In this document: positions 38,601-51,600 of the stretch, in pieces | Layout: each line of letters starts with the position of its first letter | Numbering within the stretch: position 1 is the first letter of the stretch | Assembly (NCBI GenBank): GCA_036426205.1 | Contig: CM071570.1 | Coordinates: forward strand, 68,287,585 to 68,351,584 | Origin: Ascaphus truei | Lineage: Eukaryota; Chordata; Amphibia; Anura; Ascaphidae | Reading direction: 5' to 3' | Length of the DNA: 64,000 bases | Made by a program: the position numbers and the translations under genes | Notes under the pieces: generated by a model | Databases searched by the model: none | Told to the model about the DNA's origin: nothing | What the model saw: the letters and a program-made list of their open reading frames with translations, nothing else

Positions 38601-41600
38601 TTTTTTTAACTTAATGATAAGCAGGATATCCCATCATAACGTGTCTGTGTTATACCATTGTCATTAACTGTTTATGTATTACGTAATGGTTAATTTCAGG
38701 TATTGTTGTAAATAGGCAAATAATGTAGAACTTGTAATTTTTTTTAGTATCCAAATGAAGCTCCAGATTGCTGTGTAGACTTCCCAGTTCCTTTTGCTGT
38801 CACATGGACGCCACAGGTAAACATTTTACCCTTTTTCTTTCCACGTCAAATATATGCATAGGTAATGTATGTGATTGATGACCACTGGATAAATCATTTA
38901 TTTTCATTTGTTGCTTGTGATGTCCGCTAACCTCATCAGCTCATGATAATTACTGACCTCATGGAAGAGCTGACTATGGAAACACAGTCAGTGGCCACAC
39001 ATCACATATCTCATTTATAAAATAAAAATATAAAATTGACACGTTACTTAAACATCTCATGTTTATGTGGTTTAAAAAAAAAAAAAAAAAATAGGTTTAC
39101 TATGCTGTTTTTCATATGTAACCTGTGAGAGGTTGGTTGAGTTTTGATTCCTGTTTGGAGCTACTAGCAAAAACTGTTATATGGCAGTAAGGTTGGCTTG
39201 GTTTATAATTTAGGTATGAGAGATCATTGCTGTATCAGTTACAGATTTAGCACGTTATCGCACCCGTTGTATATAATAATGGTTGCTCAAATTTGAACAC
39301 GTTATTGTGTGAATTGCAGAGCAAAATAAAATGGACCAGTAAGCTGCTAAATTGTATGATTTTGTGTTTCACATTGTGATAACCGGTGTAGTAATGTCTG
39401 CTACATCTGTAGCATTTCTTGTTTATCTCGCACATGGCTGATTTACTTCCCGTATTAAAATATATAATATATATATCAAAAACGAATAGACTATACCGTT
39501 CTGTGGCTAATAAAATGCTTTTATTTGTGCGAGCTTTCGAGATACACTGATCTCTTCTTCCGGCGGTGTTACAATGGATAAAGCAAGAAAGGTTTAACTT
39601 AAAAACAGTGCATCCTGAAATGTTATCTCTGACTGAAACCTATCCCTCCCCCCTGTGCTTTAGGCGATTTAAGGTGTTAAATGGTCCCTGAATGTTAGTG
39701 ATGTAAGTATGTGTATGTAAATATAAATTTGTAAAGCGCCCACAGTGTATACAGCGCTTTACAAAAGGTGTGGGTAGGTGTAGAAATTTAAGAGGGTGTT
39801 GCAATCCTATAAGTGTGTGTGGATACTATGTGGTCCCTATTGGTATATAGGGATGAAATTACATTGTGTGTTTGTATGTGTAAGAGACAGCTGTGTGTAC
39901 ATTCATATAGCGCAGTATGTATAGACATGGCCTTTAGCACTCATGGGAAGAGAGTTCTCTTGTTTCAGTAGTGACTCATGAAACTGCGGTCACGGTTTAG
40001 GCCACCGCTATGTGTCCCGAATAGTTGCATACATTTGTATTCATGCAACCATTTCTCTTTCGGTGTTCTAAGATTACCTTTGAGTATGGCCACCTTCAGA
40101 TCGTTCATCTTATGGCCAGAGTCAGAGAAATGTTCGCCGAGAGGACTGTCTCTTGTTCTGCATGTGATGCTGTGGCTATGCAGATTAATTCTCTTGTTTA
40201 GCCCCTGTCCCGTCTCACCTATGTAGCAGCAGCCCCCTGGGCATTTCATGCACATGATGATACACAACATTGCTGGAGGAACAGGTAAACCTTCCTCTGA
40301 TTTGATACTCCAGATTCCTGTGTGATATTTGTATTGTGCCCGCTGTGTGGAGCATTGTGCAGGTTTTGCATCTTGCATCCTGGCATGGTCTTGTCCCGCA
40401 TTCAGTTGTACTGTTGAATACTTTACTCCTCACCATAATTTTCTTGCGATTATGAGGTTGTCTGTATGATAATAAGGGTGTTTCAGGGAAGACCTGTGTG
40501 TGTATATATGTGTGCGTGTTTGTGTGTTTTCATTGATAGCTTTGAATTATTATTTTTTTAATGGTTTTATATTTCTAATACAGTATGTGGAAACATTATG
40601 CCTGATTACTGATTTGCCGTTCATAAAATAATTGCCCCAGTGGACACAATCACTTATAGATACTTGTAATATCCGACTCACAAGTAGTGTTGTAGTTTTG
40701 CAGTTTTGGTACAGCAAATCATTATAATATATTTTCAGAAATATGTTCATGAAGTACAGTGTACCTACCTCTTCTGCTCTTTATTTGACTGGTAATACTG
40801 TGTTCCTGGAGAATTGCAATTATTCTGTTTTGGGAGTATTGCTTTATGTAATAAGTTTTTTTACATAATACATTTCCTTTGTTTTATTTACATTCAATAT
40901 GTAACAGAAACTGCATTAAGGAAACAGCATTGTTAATGGAGCCAGGAAAATAATGATGGTGGGAAGGACAAGACGGTTATTAGACACAAACCCCACTACA
41001 GTATATTCACTTGAATAGAAGTTGATGCAGCATTTGCTGTGATACCACACCTCTCTATTGTACAGGGTGCAAAGGTGGAGAAGGGGAGAGCGAGGAAGGG
41101 AGAGAGAGAAGAGAGGATAGTGAGGGAGAGTGGAGGGCGAAGGAGAAAGGTGAGCTTACCAAAGGTCGTCAAGTGACCCTCCAGCCAAAATAATTGCCAA
41201 CCCCTTGATTTGAATAACCGTTCATGTTAGAAGCCTAAAAAAGTATTATTTTTTTTAATAAAGGCAAATGAAAATGACCAGTGTTTGCAGTATTGTTCTC
41301 AATTGTAGTGCTCAGCGACTCGGTGGATCACCAAATCATGTGTAAAAGCTGAGCAGTATTTGATTGATTCACTGAGGAGCCTTATTTGGGTAATGTTGCA
41401 TTCAGCTCAGCGATGCAAAGGTGGCTATCTCTTCCTTTCTTTTGCCCATCTGATAATCAAGGCACTGCTAATCTTTAATTTGCAAATTTCCATTTTTAAT
41501 GAAAGACTCGCTGTAGTTCTTTCAAAGAAGAACATCTGATGCAACTGCTAGCAAAACATACTTAACATTTGTTTGTCTGAGGAAAAAAAAATAAGAAGTC

Positions 41601-42622
41601 ATTAGCAGTAGCAGTTACAGGATTATTATAGAAAATGTACATTGAAACTTAAATAAAGGAAGAAAGAGAGATGGTGTGATTGATTTCTACTTTTGTCTAG
41701 TCTTTTGTCTATTGTTAGTGCTGCTGGACTTCAAAACTTGGAAGGTGTTTTTTTTTAATGTGAAAAATAATAGATGCTGCTTTGTGGCATCCATATTAAA
41801 AACGGGTAATTTTCCTTATGGTCCCTGTCTTCCTGCTGGGTTGATAATGTTTTGATGTATTTTTCTTTTGCTCTGATGAGAGGTCTGCCGCTGCTGCTCT
41901 GACATATTCATTTGGATGAATAATTATAACTTGCACAATGTCAAGCTGAAGATGGTAGGGTTTTGTGCGTCATGACAAGTCTAGTAGCCAGTGCAGGTGT
42001 CTCACAGCATGATCAGAAACAGCCAGTGTATTCTGGCTCAGAGGAGACATTTAGAGTGGTAAGAAATCAGCACCAAGGGCAATACTGCTGCTGCTTCTGA
42101 TCCTGTGTTAGTCAAATAAATGCAAAGTGCTTCTCAACGACGAGTTTTAAAGCATTCATTTATTTGAGTTGTAGATTTTATTTTAATTAACAAGACAATT
42201 TGTTGTTCATTAAATGTTTAGCATGAGAAGCCGCTTTGTCACATTAGCTGGATGTAGAAATATGAGTGCCCCACAAGAATAATTACCTACACATTTTGAC
42301 CATGTATCACTGTGATGCATATGTGGACTGAAAATGACTAATGGGACTGTGCAACCCAAGATGCCCTAAAGATTGAAGGCCTGAAAAGAGAATTGTTGGA
42401 AATGACACTATCCTCCTGCCATCATTAGCACGACATTGTACAAGCTATGATTATTCATTGAAATGAATATGTCAGAGGATGGTTTTCCTTAAAGGAGTAT
42501 TATTAGGGCTTGCATTTTGTCTGTCAAAAAGAAAAAGAAAACAGCCTCTGTGCTTTTGTTCCTAATGTTATCAAGTGTGTTGTATTCATACAGTGCTCTT
42601 TTTAACCCTTCTGCTGCTGTAG

Positions 42623-42654
<32 letters not shown>

Positions 42655-45600
42655 CTATCCTGTGGCAGGACGGCCTCGCGGCGGGGTCAGTAAGATGCTA
42701 GACACGATGGGAAACGTTAAACTATAGTGGTTTATTAGCCACAACCAAAATAAAGTATGGGTGCACTGTCCCTTTAAGAAACTACTTTCTGGAAATTAAA
42801 GCCTATTCCCGTTAGGGAAACTAACTCACTTGTTGAGCCCTTACTAACAGGGCAGCCAGCTAATCTGGTTATGCCCAAAACATATGCTACACAAAGGATA
42901 ACCAATAAGTATAATAATAAAGTCTTATCTGTGTTGCAGCTCCAGTAGCAAACAGGAACACGGTTCCGGGGAGCAGACTGTGTCCAGCTCGCAGCAAACT
43001 GTATCTTTATTCTGGGTTGGGGTCCCAGCTGGTCCCAGCAGCAAAGCTCCTCGCAGGACTGGGGGACCAGAGCAACAGCTACGGCTTCCTAGCCGGGAGA
43101 CGTCTCTCCACCCTCCTGGGAAAAATAAGCTCACCTTGTGTGAGCAACTTCCTGCTTTTCAAAGCACTTGGTTCACTGATGAGTTCAGCCCCTGTTTAAT
43201 CAGTCTTCAGCTGTGCTTTCTTTCTCTGAGGAGATTAACGCTCTGTGTACTGGCTGCAGCGTCTCTCCATTCACTATTCCAGCCTACTGAGTCAGTGACT
43301 CTGTCACATATCCCTCCCCCCAGCGAAACATTGTCCTGTGGAGCGGCCCGTGCAGCATTCCCGTGCACCAGCATCTTTGTCGAAAATGTCTGACGTCGGC
43401 CCTTCCATCCCCCCTTTTTTTTTCTTGCCTTCCAATTTAGGCATTTTCTTTTTGGGGTAATTACCAGGCCATCTGCGCCTGAAGACTGGTACCTCACTAT
43501 CTCCTTGTGTTGTGCCAGTTTAAGGTTGATGCTCTGCTTTTGTTGTGTCTCTTCTTGCAAAGGTTCCTGAGCATCCTGCTGTCTATTAGCTCTCTCTGCC
43601 AGGACTCTACGCCACGTTGGTGACCTTGATCTGCAAATCCTGAAGATTCATCGTTCTCTTGTGCTCAGAGTCTCCCTTACACTGTAGAAGAGCATTGACC
43701 TCGGTCAGCTCATTGCATACACTCGCCAGTGACTGTTTGGCCTTCTCTTGTGATGACAGCAACTCTGTTTTAGCGGTGATGGCTTTTGGACCTTTCTCCC
43801 TCAGCGAACCTTCAGTATTAGGTTCCACAATATTTATCCTTAGTACTTCAACTTGGTCGGGATTCTTATTAACCCGAAGTGCACCTCATGGCACCTCTCT
43901 TTTACCGTCAGCAGACTCATAGGATTGGGCCTTTCTGTCTTGACTCTTTAACTTACTCTGTTGAGAGAGTCGCTGGACAATCTGTGCGGTCTTTCGCTTC
44001 TTAGGATCACAGGCACACTTCCATCTCATTCGCGACTGTCTCTTCACAGTGGCTGCCCTCATGGCAAGGAATCCAATTTGGGTCCCCTGGGCACTGTAGT
44101 ATGATTGGATTCTTACTGTGCTACTGCATCGCCACTTGGACTTCGTCTTCCGTGCCTTGTGGAAAGTAGACTGTAGTACTGCAACGGTATCACGGTTATG
44201 CTTCCTGGTGCGTCTCCTTTGCTTTATCTCTACCGGCACCTTTTCCTTGGACTGCTTCAGTGACCCAAACGTCTGTCTTGGGGTTGTAAGCTTTTCCTCC
44301 AGCTTCATCTGAGAAACCTCCTGCTGGGTAGCCGTAGAGTCCAACGTTGCGTCCCGCTTAATCTTCAGAGCCTCGAGCTCCTTGCCTAGGTCACACTTTT
44401 GTTTCTCCGCCATCTTGTGGCCAGCACACTCAGACTCCAGGTCCTTCCTCAGGTCTTGAAGCAGTCCTTCTGCCTTTCTTCTTTCACTCAGTGCGGCTGC
44501 TAGTTCATCTTCTTTAGAATTGAGTCGCGATTCTACATCTCCTAGCAGACTCAAAGCAAGGCTTAAATCTGTCTCTTTATTCTGGACCTGCAGCTGCTGG
44601 TGCTCCTCACGGACCTTGTCCAGCTCCAGCTGTAGCCGGGCCCCCTCATTGGTCATGTAGTCCAGCCGCCTGTGGATATCAGCCATCTCGGTTTCATGGT
44701 GCAATCATAGGCAGGCCACCTGACGGACGGACACCTCCTCCCTCTTGGCGAACTGCATCTCGCGCTCAGCCATCTGCATCTGCAACTCTTCAATCTGATG
44801 CTGCCAGTCCCCTCTCAGGGCCTTCACCTGTTCCCGGTGCTTACTCTGGGTTTGCATCAGCGCCTCCTTCATCTTTTTGAGCTCTGCAGTTCTTGTCGCT
44901 ACGATCGCTGCTGCTTCTGTTTTCCAGGCCTCTTTCTCCTTGGTATACTGACTCATTGGGATGGCGCTGCCTCTCTGCTTCCCCAGCTCTTGCTTCAGTC
45001 TTTGGACCTTCTCATGTTCCCTCTCACACAGAGTCACCTGGCTTCTAAGCTCCGCCTCCAGCGATGCTCTTGTGGCGCTCAACGTGATCTTCAGCTGCTC
45101 CAGGGCGAGGCATTCTTTTTCCAGCATTTTCTCTGCATTCTGCAGTGCAGCCTGTACTTCTAATTTTTCTTGCGCCAATTGCGTCTTCACTTTCTGTGCT
45201 TGATGAAGCTTCTCAGTCCCATCACTGACCTGACCAGTCAGGTTTAAAACCTCTTCCTTCAGGTTTATATTCCCCATTTTCACAGTCTCTATATCCCTTA
45301 GGACCGTCTCATTGGCTTTCTTCAAAGTACCCAGCTCTGTAGTTAGACCGTGGCCCTCCTGGCGTGAGATCTCCAGCTCTGTTTTGAGAGCGCAAGCTTC
45401 TTGGTGAGAAACTTCTAAGTCTTTGATGAAGTTTTGCACATCTCTATGGGACATCTGATAGCATAGTCTCCAGTCAGGACTTGTTCTCTCTGATTCCATG
45501 GTACCAATTGCGGTGTTGGCCTTATCCAAACTTGTCGTCAGCTCCTCCAACTCACTCCGTAAGAGACGCTCTGTTTTCTTTAAAGCAGCATACTCTTGTA

Positions 45601-48600
45601 TAGCTGGGAGTATACACCGCTGTACCTCGGCGTTCACTTCTCGCTCCCTATTCAATTGCTCCTGCAAGACATCATAATCACGGTGGGCAGTTTGGAGTGC
45701 AGAAATTAAGGCCTTTTCCTGAATCAAGGATTCAGCTTCCCTTTGCTCCTCCTTTTCCTTTGCCACCGTTCCTGTGACAATTCTGCCCATCACTCCGGTC
45801 TGCAGCACATCTCGGTGCCTAGCTGACGCCTGTTGTCCTGGTTCATGACAGGCCCAGCATACTGAATCCTTTAGAAAGTCACCTGGTTTCCTTCTAGCCG
45901 GCACAGCTCCGAACTCCTGGTCACCGACTCCAAGGTTATGGGGTCCTGCGCTCTGGACACTTGTCACTTTTGCAGCTTTCATCTGCTGGTACGTCTCTCT
46001 TCTCGGGGCCACATATGCGTCGTCATCATAATCATCATATGGCCTGAAGGGACACTGTTTTGTATGGTTATGTACATTGCAAAACTGACACTTGACGGCG
46101 GCCATTTTAAAACCCCAGGTTTTTTTTGTTTGTTTTTTTCCCACACCCGACGAGGCAGACTTTGCACAACACACGTAAGTTGTACGTGCTTTACAATCTT
46201 TGAACCTTCTGGGTTCTTCTTAGGGCAACATCTTTGCCAAAATTAATTTTCACTTTCTTTTATACCAGACAGTGCAAATTTTACACACAGCACTTGCTAG
46301 CTGCAAATTCACTCGCTTCCGCAAAAGGCATTAGCTTTACACAGCAATCCTTTCATACCCGACGGGGCAAACTTTACACACAGCACTTGCTAGCTGTAAA
46401 TTCAATGCTTCAGCAAAATAACGCTTTTTTTTCCGCTTGAGTTCAGTGTCTCAACACATCTTCATCTACTGACCCCCAGAGGCGTAGCATCCCACTTCTG
46501 ACACCACCTGTGGCAGGATGGCCTCGCGGCGGAGTCAGTAAGACGCTAGACACGATGGGAAACGTTAAACTATAGTGGTTTATTAGCCACAACCAAAATA
46601 AAGTATGGGTGCACTGTCCCTTTAAGAAACTACTTTCTGGAAATTGAAGCCTATTCCCGTTAGGGAAACTAACTCACTTGTTGAGCCCTTACTAACAGGG
46701 CAGCCAGCTAATCTGGTTATGCCCAAAACATATGCTACACAAAGGATAACCAATAAGTATAATAATAAAGTCTTATCTGTGTTGCAGCTCCAGTAGCAAA
46801 CAGGAACACGGTTCCGGTGAGCAGGCTGTGTCCAGCTCGCAGCAAACTGTATCTTTATCCTGGGTTGGGGTCCCAGCTGGTCCCAGCAGCAAAGCTCCTC
46901 GCAGGACTGGGGGACCAGTGCAACAGCTACGGCTTCCTAGCCGGGAGACGTCTCTCCACCCTCCTGGGAAAAACAAGCTCACCTTGTGTGAGCAACTTCC
47001 TGCTTTTTAAAGCACTTGTTTCACTGATGAGTTCAGCCCCTGTTTAATCAGTCTTCAGCTGTGCTTTCTTTCTCTGAGGAGATTAACACTCTGTGTACTG
47101 GCTGCAGCGTCTCTCCATTCACTATTCCAGCCTACTGAGTCAGGGACTCTGTCACAATATATAGAATATATGTTGTATATTCATCTGGGAAAAGGTCCAA
47201 ATGTGGGACCAAAACATTGATTGAAAGTTTAAATAAGTGAACTAGTATTTGTTTTGAACAGTCCAGTGGAGTGCCGTCCAATTCTCTGTATACACAACTC
47301 TTTTATTCTCCTTATCCACATACACATTTAAACATGAAGACATTTTTTGGTTGCATGAAATTCCTTGATTTATCACAATAATGAAATGATTGCCAATTAG
47401 TAACTTTCAAAATCAGAAGCCACACAACTTGCATTACCACAAAACAAGAAAGAGCTTGAAAAACCATTGGTTAATTACTAGAAAAACATATTCCGGATGG
47501 TGCCCATAGCAGCAAATAACATGCCACGGGCTCCACTTATTTGATCAATTGTTATAGGTTCCCTCTTTTAAACTCTGTTGTGATGAGTGATCATATTTGT
47601 AACTGTGCTTATTTCTACTTTGAATATATGATAATGCTTTATATTTTTTGGAAGTGTTGAGGAATAATTAAGTCTTTAGTCCTTAAGCTTTAATATATAT
47701 GTGCAACTTTTTGCTGTTTCTTTTCTGTGGGGCCCAGATCCACAATGGGTGCTAATCTTCAGCACGCCTTTACTCCCATTTATACGAATGGAGGTTAAAG
47801 CGTGCTGAAGCTTTGCACCCTTTCGTGAATCTGGGCCTAGGAATATTAAAATAAAAGGAAATCTGACACCGTTGTTATTTTTACCACCACTTCATCGGTT
47901 TTTTTTGTTTCTTTCTTTTTTTATGATATAATTATTGTTGTATAGGAAACAGGAGATGCAATGTTTTGGAATAACTCTACTTTAGGCTTGGCACACATAT
48001 GTATAGAAGACAATTCACTCCCCGAGGCACACAATTACTCACAATGGATTTATTTGTGCGTATCCAACAGTCATCTTCTTTCCAAGGTTTCACAGACTAA
48101 TACAACACTGTTAATAAAACTTTACTGTACATGCCTCCGATAAACACAGACTTCCCGTGTCTGAATGACTGACGTCGCAAGTGTGTGATCCCAACATTTA
48201 AAGTAATAACGTCATACCAAAATACTTATCTATTACAATTGACAACTATTGCAAAACTGGTGCACAATAACAAAGAGAATGAAAATTAACAGAAAATGAA
48301 AAGTTATTCAGCTGTAATGCGAAGGCGGACAATCTTTAAAATGCGGGAGAAATTTAAATGTATACTCATGGTCATGTTTAAAAGGTTAAGCCCTCTCAGC
48401 ACAGGCTAGTCTACAGTAATACTCCAACTGATATTTTTTGAATTATGTATTTGTGCCCAGTCTGTATAATGGGGATGATTCTTGTGAAGGCCGTTGATGG
48501 GTAGTGTGGCTAGAAGAAAATTGCCTTTTGGATATGTTTGGTTGTGGATTGAATCGTATCTTTTGGGCCTGGTTCTTTTGCAGCCTTCCTTTCCTACCCC

Positions 48601-51600
48601 TTCTAGTCCCTTTGTGGTGAATTACCATATGTCTTTAAAAGGCTCCAATTCACTGGTGCTCACCTGGGATTGTAACAAACCCCCCTGGGTCTTGTATATT
48701 AAATAACATTTGTCAGAACTTTGCATGTGTCCCTCCAGCTAGTGGTACATGTTATCTTCTTTATAATCTGATCTAATTAAATTAGCTTTATATGTATCCA
48801 ACGTATCTTGTACAGACTGAATGTGATCCTGCAAGGTATGTATGGTTGCAATACTGTATGTAGATCTTTGTTTCAATACTTAAAATACGGGAGAGGGAGT
48901 GGCTCAGTGACACTGACTGACTGAGAAAGACACTGACTGGCACTGAGAAGTTGATGCAGGGGAGCCTAGTTCAATTCCCGGTGTCGGCTCCGTGTGACCT
49001 TGGGCAACTCACTTTATCTCCCTGTGCCTCAGGTACCACAAAACATAGATTGTGAGCTCCACGGGGCAGGGACCTGTGCCTACAAAATGTCTCTGTAAAG
49101 CGCTGCGTACAACTAGCAGCACTATACAAGAACATGCTATTATTATTATTATTTATTATTACTTTTAATGGCTTTTTGAATCTTATTTAATTACTTACCA
49201 CACTCCTCAATAACCAGGACCATCACTTCTGAGGAATAATTGTCCAATATTTGGTACCACAGTTTACAAAGTCAGCATTAAGTCAACCAATTGTGAATTG
49301 ATTTTGATATGAAATGCTTTTGGTGTAAATCTGGCTCAATAATACTCCTATTATGAACAAATACATCCATTGTGAATAACAGAGTGCTAACTGTCTTATA
49401 TACATTTCTGCACTTTGAACATGATTTGTGTTCCAGGATGCACCTTGTTTGTGGGACTTTACTTAAGGTTTGGTGTGCTTCCATGCTACTATTTTTCTTT
49501 TATACATATTGTATGTATAGAGCAGTTCTATCTGTACATAAAACAAGATAGAAGATGGCAATTAATACCAAAGGCACATGAGTTTGCATCCAGCAAAAAA
49601 ATAAATGTGGGTATTGTAGCCTGGAACATCATTACAATACTAGTCCCTTATGCCACAATGAGACATTCCACTAATGGTAACTAATGGCATTGGTAACTAA
49701 TTTTGGGGTAGGTTCATGAATCTCCTGATAACTGCCATTGACTTGAATGCAATTGTTTTACCCAGATTTAATGGAATCTACCCCGTGTCTTAATCTTAAA
49801 AGTATAATTTGCCTTAAAAAAATCTTACAGCATTTTAGTTAATACAGATGCGAACAGTCCATATATAAAAAGTGACATGGAAGACCTTTATTGCCAGAGG
49901 GGATCGCAGCATCACTTATGTGAAAACGGAAGAGGAGAAGTCACCCTCTTCCATTCTGCGGTTCAGATTACGTGGGAGCGCAGAACGCGATCTCCGCTGG
50001 AAAACAAGCACAACAAGGGCATGACATTGCCAGTACATCATGGGGCCCCAGGGTACCAGACCCCATAACGTAGTATCAATAAAAGACAAAAAAACAGTAT
50101 AAATAAGTAAACCTTTCCGTTATGGGAAAATTCATCAAGCTCTGGAACAATTTAGCGAACCCAATCCGGCGTTAACTCCCATTCAAATTAATGCCCGTCT
50201 TGGTGTCTCTTGTATTGTTTTTATAAACGTATCAATAGTTTGAATTAACCCATGAAAAAAAAATAAAGACTACAGGAGACACATGGAGAAAAAAAGAGAT
50301 GGATAACTCAGTCTGACACAGAGGAATGGTTGCACAACAAATTAAGAGAACACAAACAAATATTTATGACAAGGTATGGAGAGAGATCTATAGAGGAAGA
50401 GAGTGACAATTTGAAACAGACAGATGTAATGATGTATGAATTTATACCACAGCACGTAGAAAAAAGTTGCATTATGCCTGTACATTATACTGACAAGTTT
50501 ACAATGCCCGGGGCATGGGCAGATAAAGTATTTTGCTCACTGGGATTTAATCCTAGTCCTATATATTAATAATAATAATAATAATAACAGCTAATGTCTC
50601 CTGTAGCCCACCCATTCTGTCAGGGACAAGAAGTGACAGATAATTGAGCACATACATGGCCGTGAATTCTATTCCAACCCTGTTTTAAAGAGGTAATCCT
50701 TTAATAATTATAAAAAAATGTTTTCAAATATGCAGCCTTTAATTACCTTTATTGAAAACGAATTACCTAAGCTGCTAATCAACGCGTTCTCCAATGAACA
50801 CGTGTCACGTGTATTACTACTGTGAAGCGCTATGTACATTAAAGGCGCTATATAAATAAAGCCATGATCGATCAGCAACGATCCTGCTTCCCTGGGTTCA
50901 CTAAATAGCTGCATTTCCGTTTCAATAAAACCTTCAGTCGGGGAAGTTCAGCAGCTACAATGTATTCTTATATTACTACGGTAACAGTATCTATTGTTAC
51001 AGTTTGCAGCTCAAACTGCAGGGAATATTGGCAACAAATGATTACAAACATGAAAGTGTTGCAAATATATTGCACTGCTGTGGAAATCTGTTAAAACCAA
51101 TAGAAATCAGAGGAATCTTGTTATATTAAAACATTAAAAATGGTAATAAGAGTTGAATAAATAACAATTAGGTAAGTATTATTTAATACAACAGATTTGA
51201 TTTATTACAACAATAAAAATCCCATGTAGGATATTGCTTGGATTGCTGCTTTGACTTGTATTATTTTAAAGGAAAATGAAAAATCTATTAATATATTTGT
51301 TGCATTGAATAATTACAATGATAAAGCAACTTGAAAACCTTGCTTTTTGCAGGTAGAGTAGTATTACCTGTTATAAACCGTTTCCTCTTATGAAGCCTTT
51401 TATATTTTCAAATGATCTGAATAAAAATGATTATAAGAGAATTCATGTGGGTGATGAAAAGGTAAAAAAAATGGAATGCAACTTTTGCAGGCATATCGAA
51501 ATGACACTATTAATTTAAGTGTCCTCAAAGCACAGAATCACATACCAGAAAGATGTAAAAAAAAAAAATATTTAAAAAAAATGGAGATGGTACTTGGAAT

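Larger units (their letters stand above)
42661..47156 (-). mobile_element. Non-autonomous LTR retroelement carrying a myosin-like ORF
   Basis: Two 648-bp direct repeats (TG...CA) flank 3.2 kb. On the minus strand the order is 5' LTR (47156-46509), PBS complementary to tRNA-Leu (46506-46489), leader with short repeats, one long frame (46174-43607), polypurine tract (43322-43311), 3' LTR (43308-42661). There is no recognisable protease, RT, RNase H or integrase, so it would need enzymes from another element. Both flanks are AT microsatellite, so no clear target duplication is seen. About 13 LTR differences by eye suggest a fairly recent insertion. Confidence 0.92.

Noticed and set aside
43607..46174. 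A genuine host myosin or coiled-coil gene on the minus strand of FANCL intron 7
   Set aside because: It is intronless, has two in-frame stops and is exactly enclosed by LTRs, PBS and PPT, so it belongs to the retroelement.
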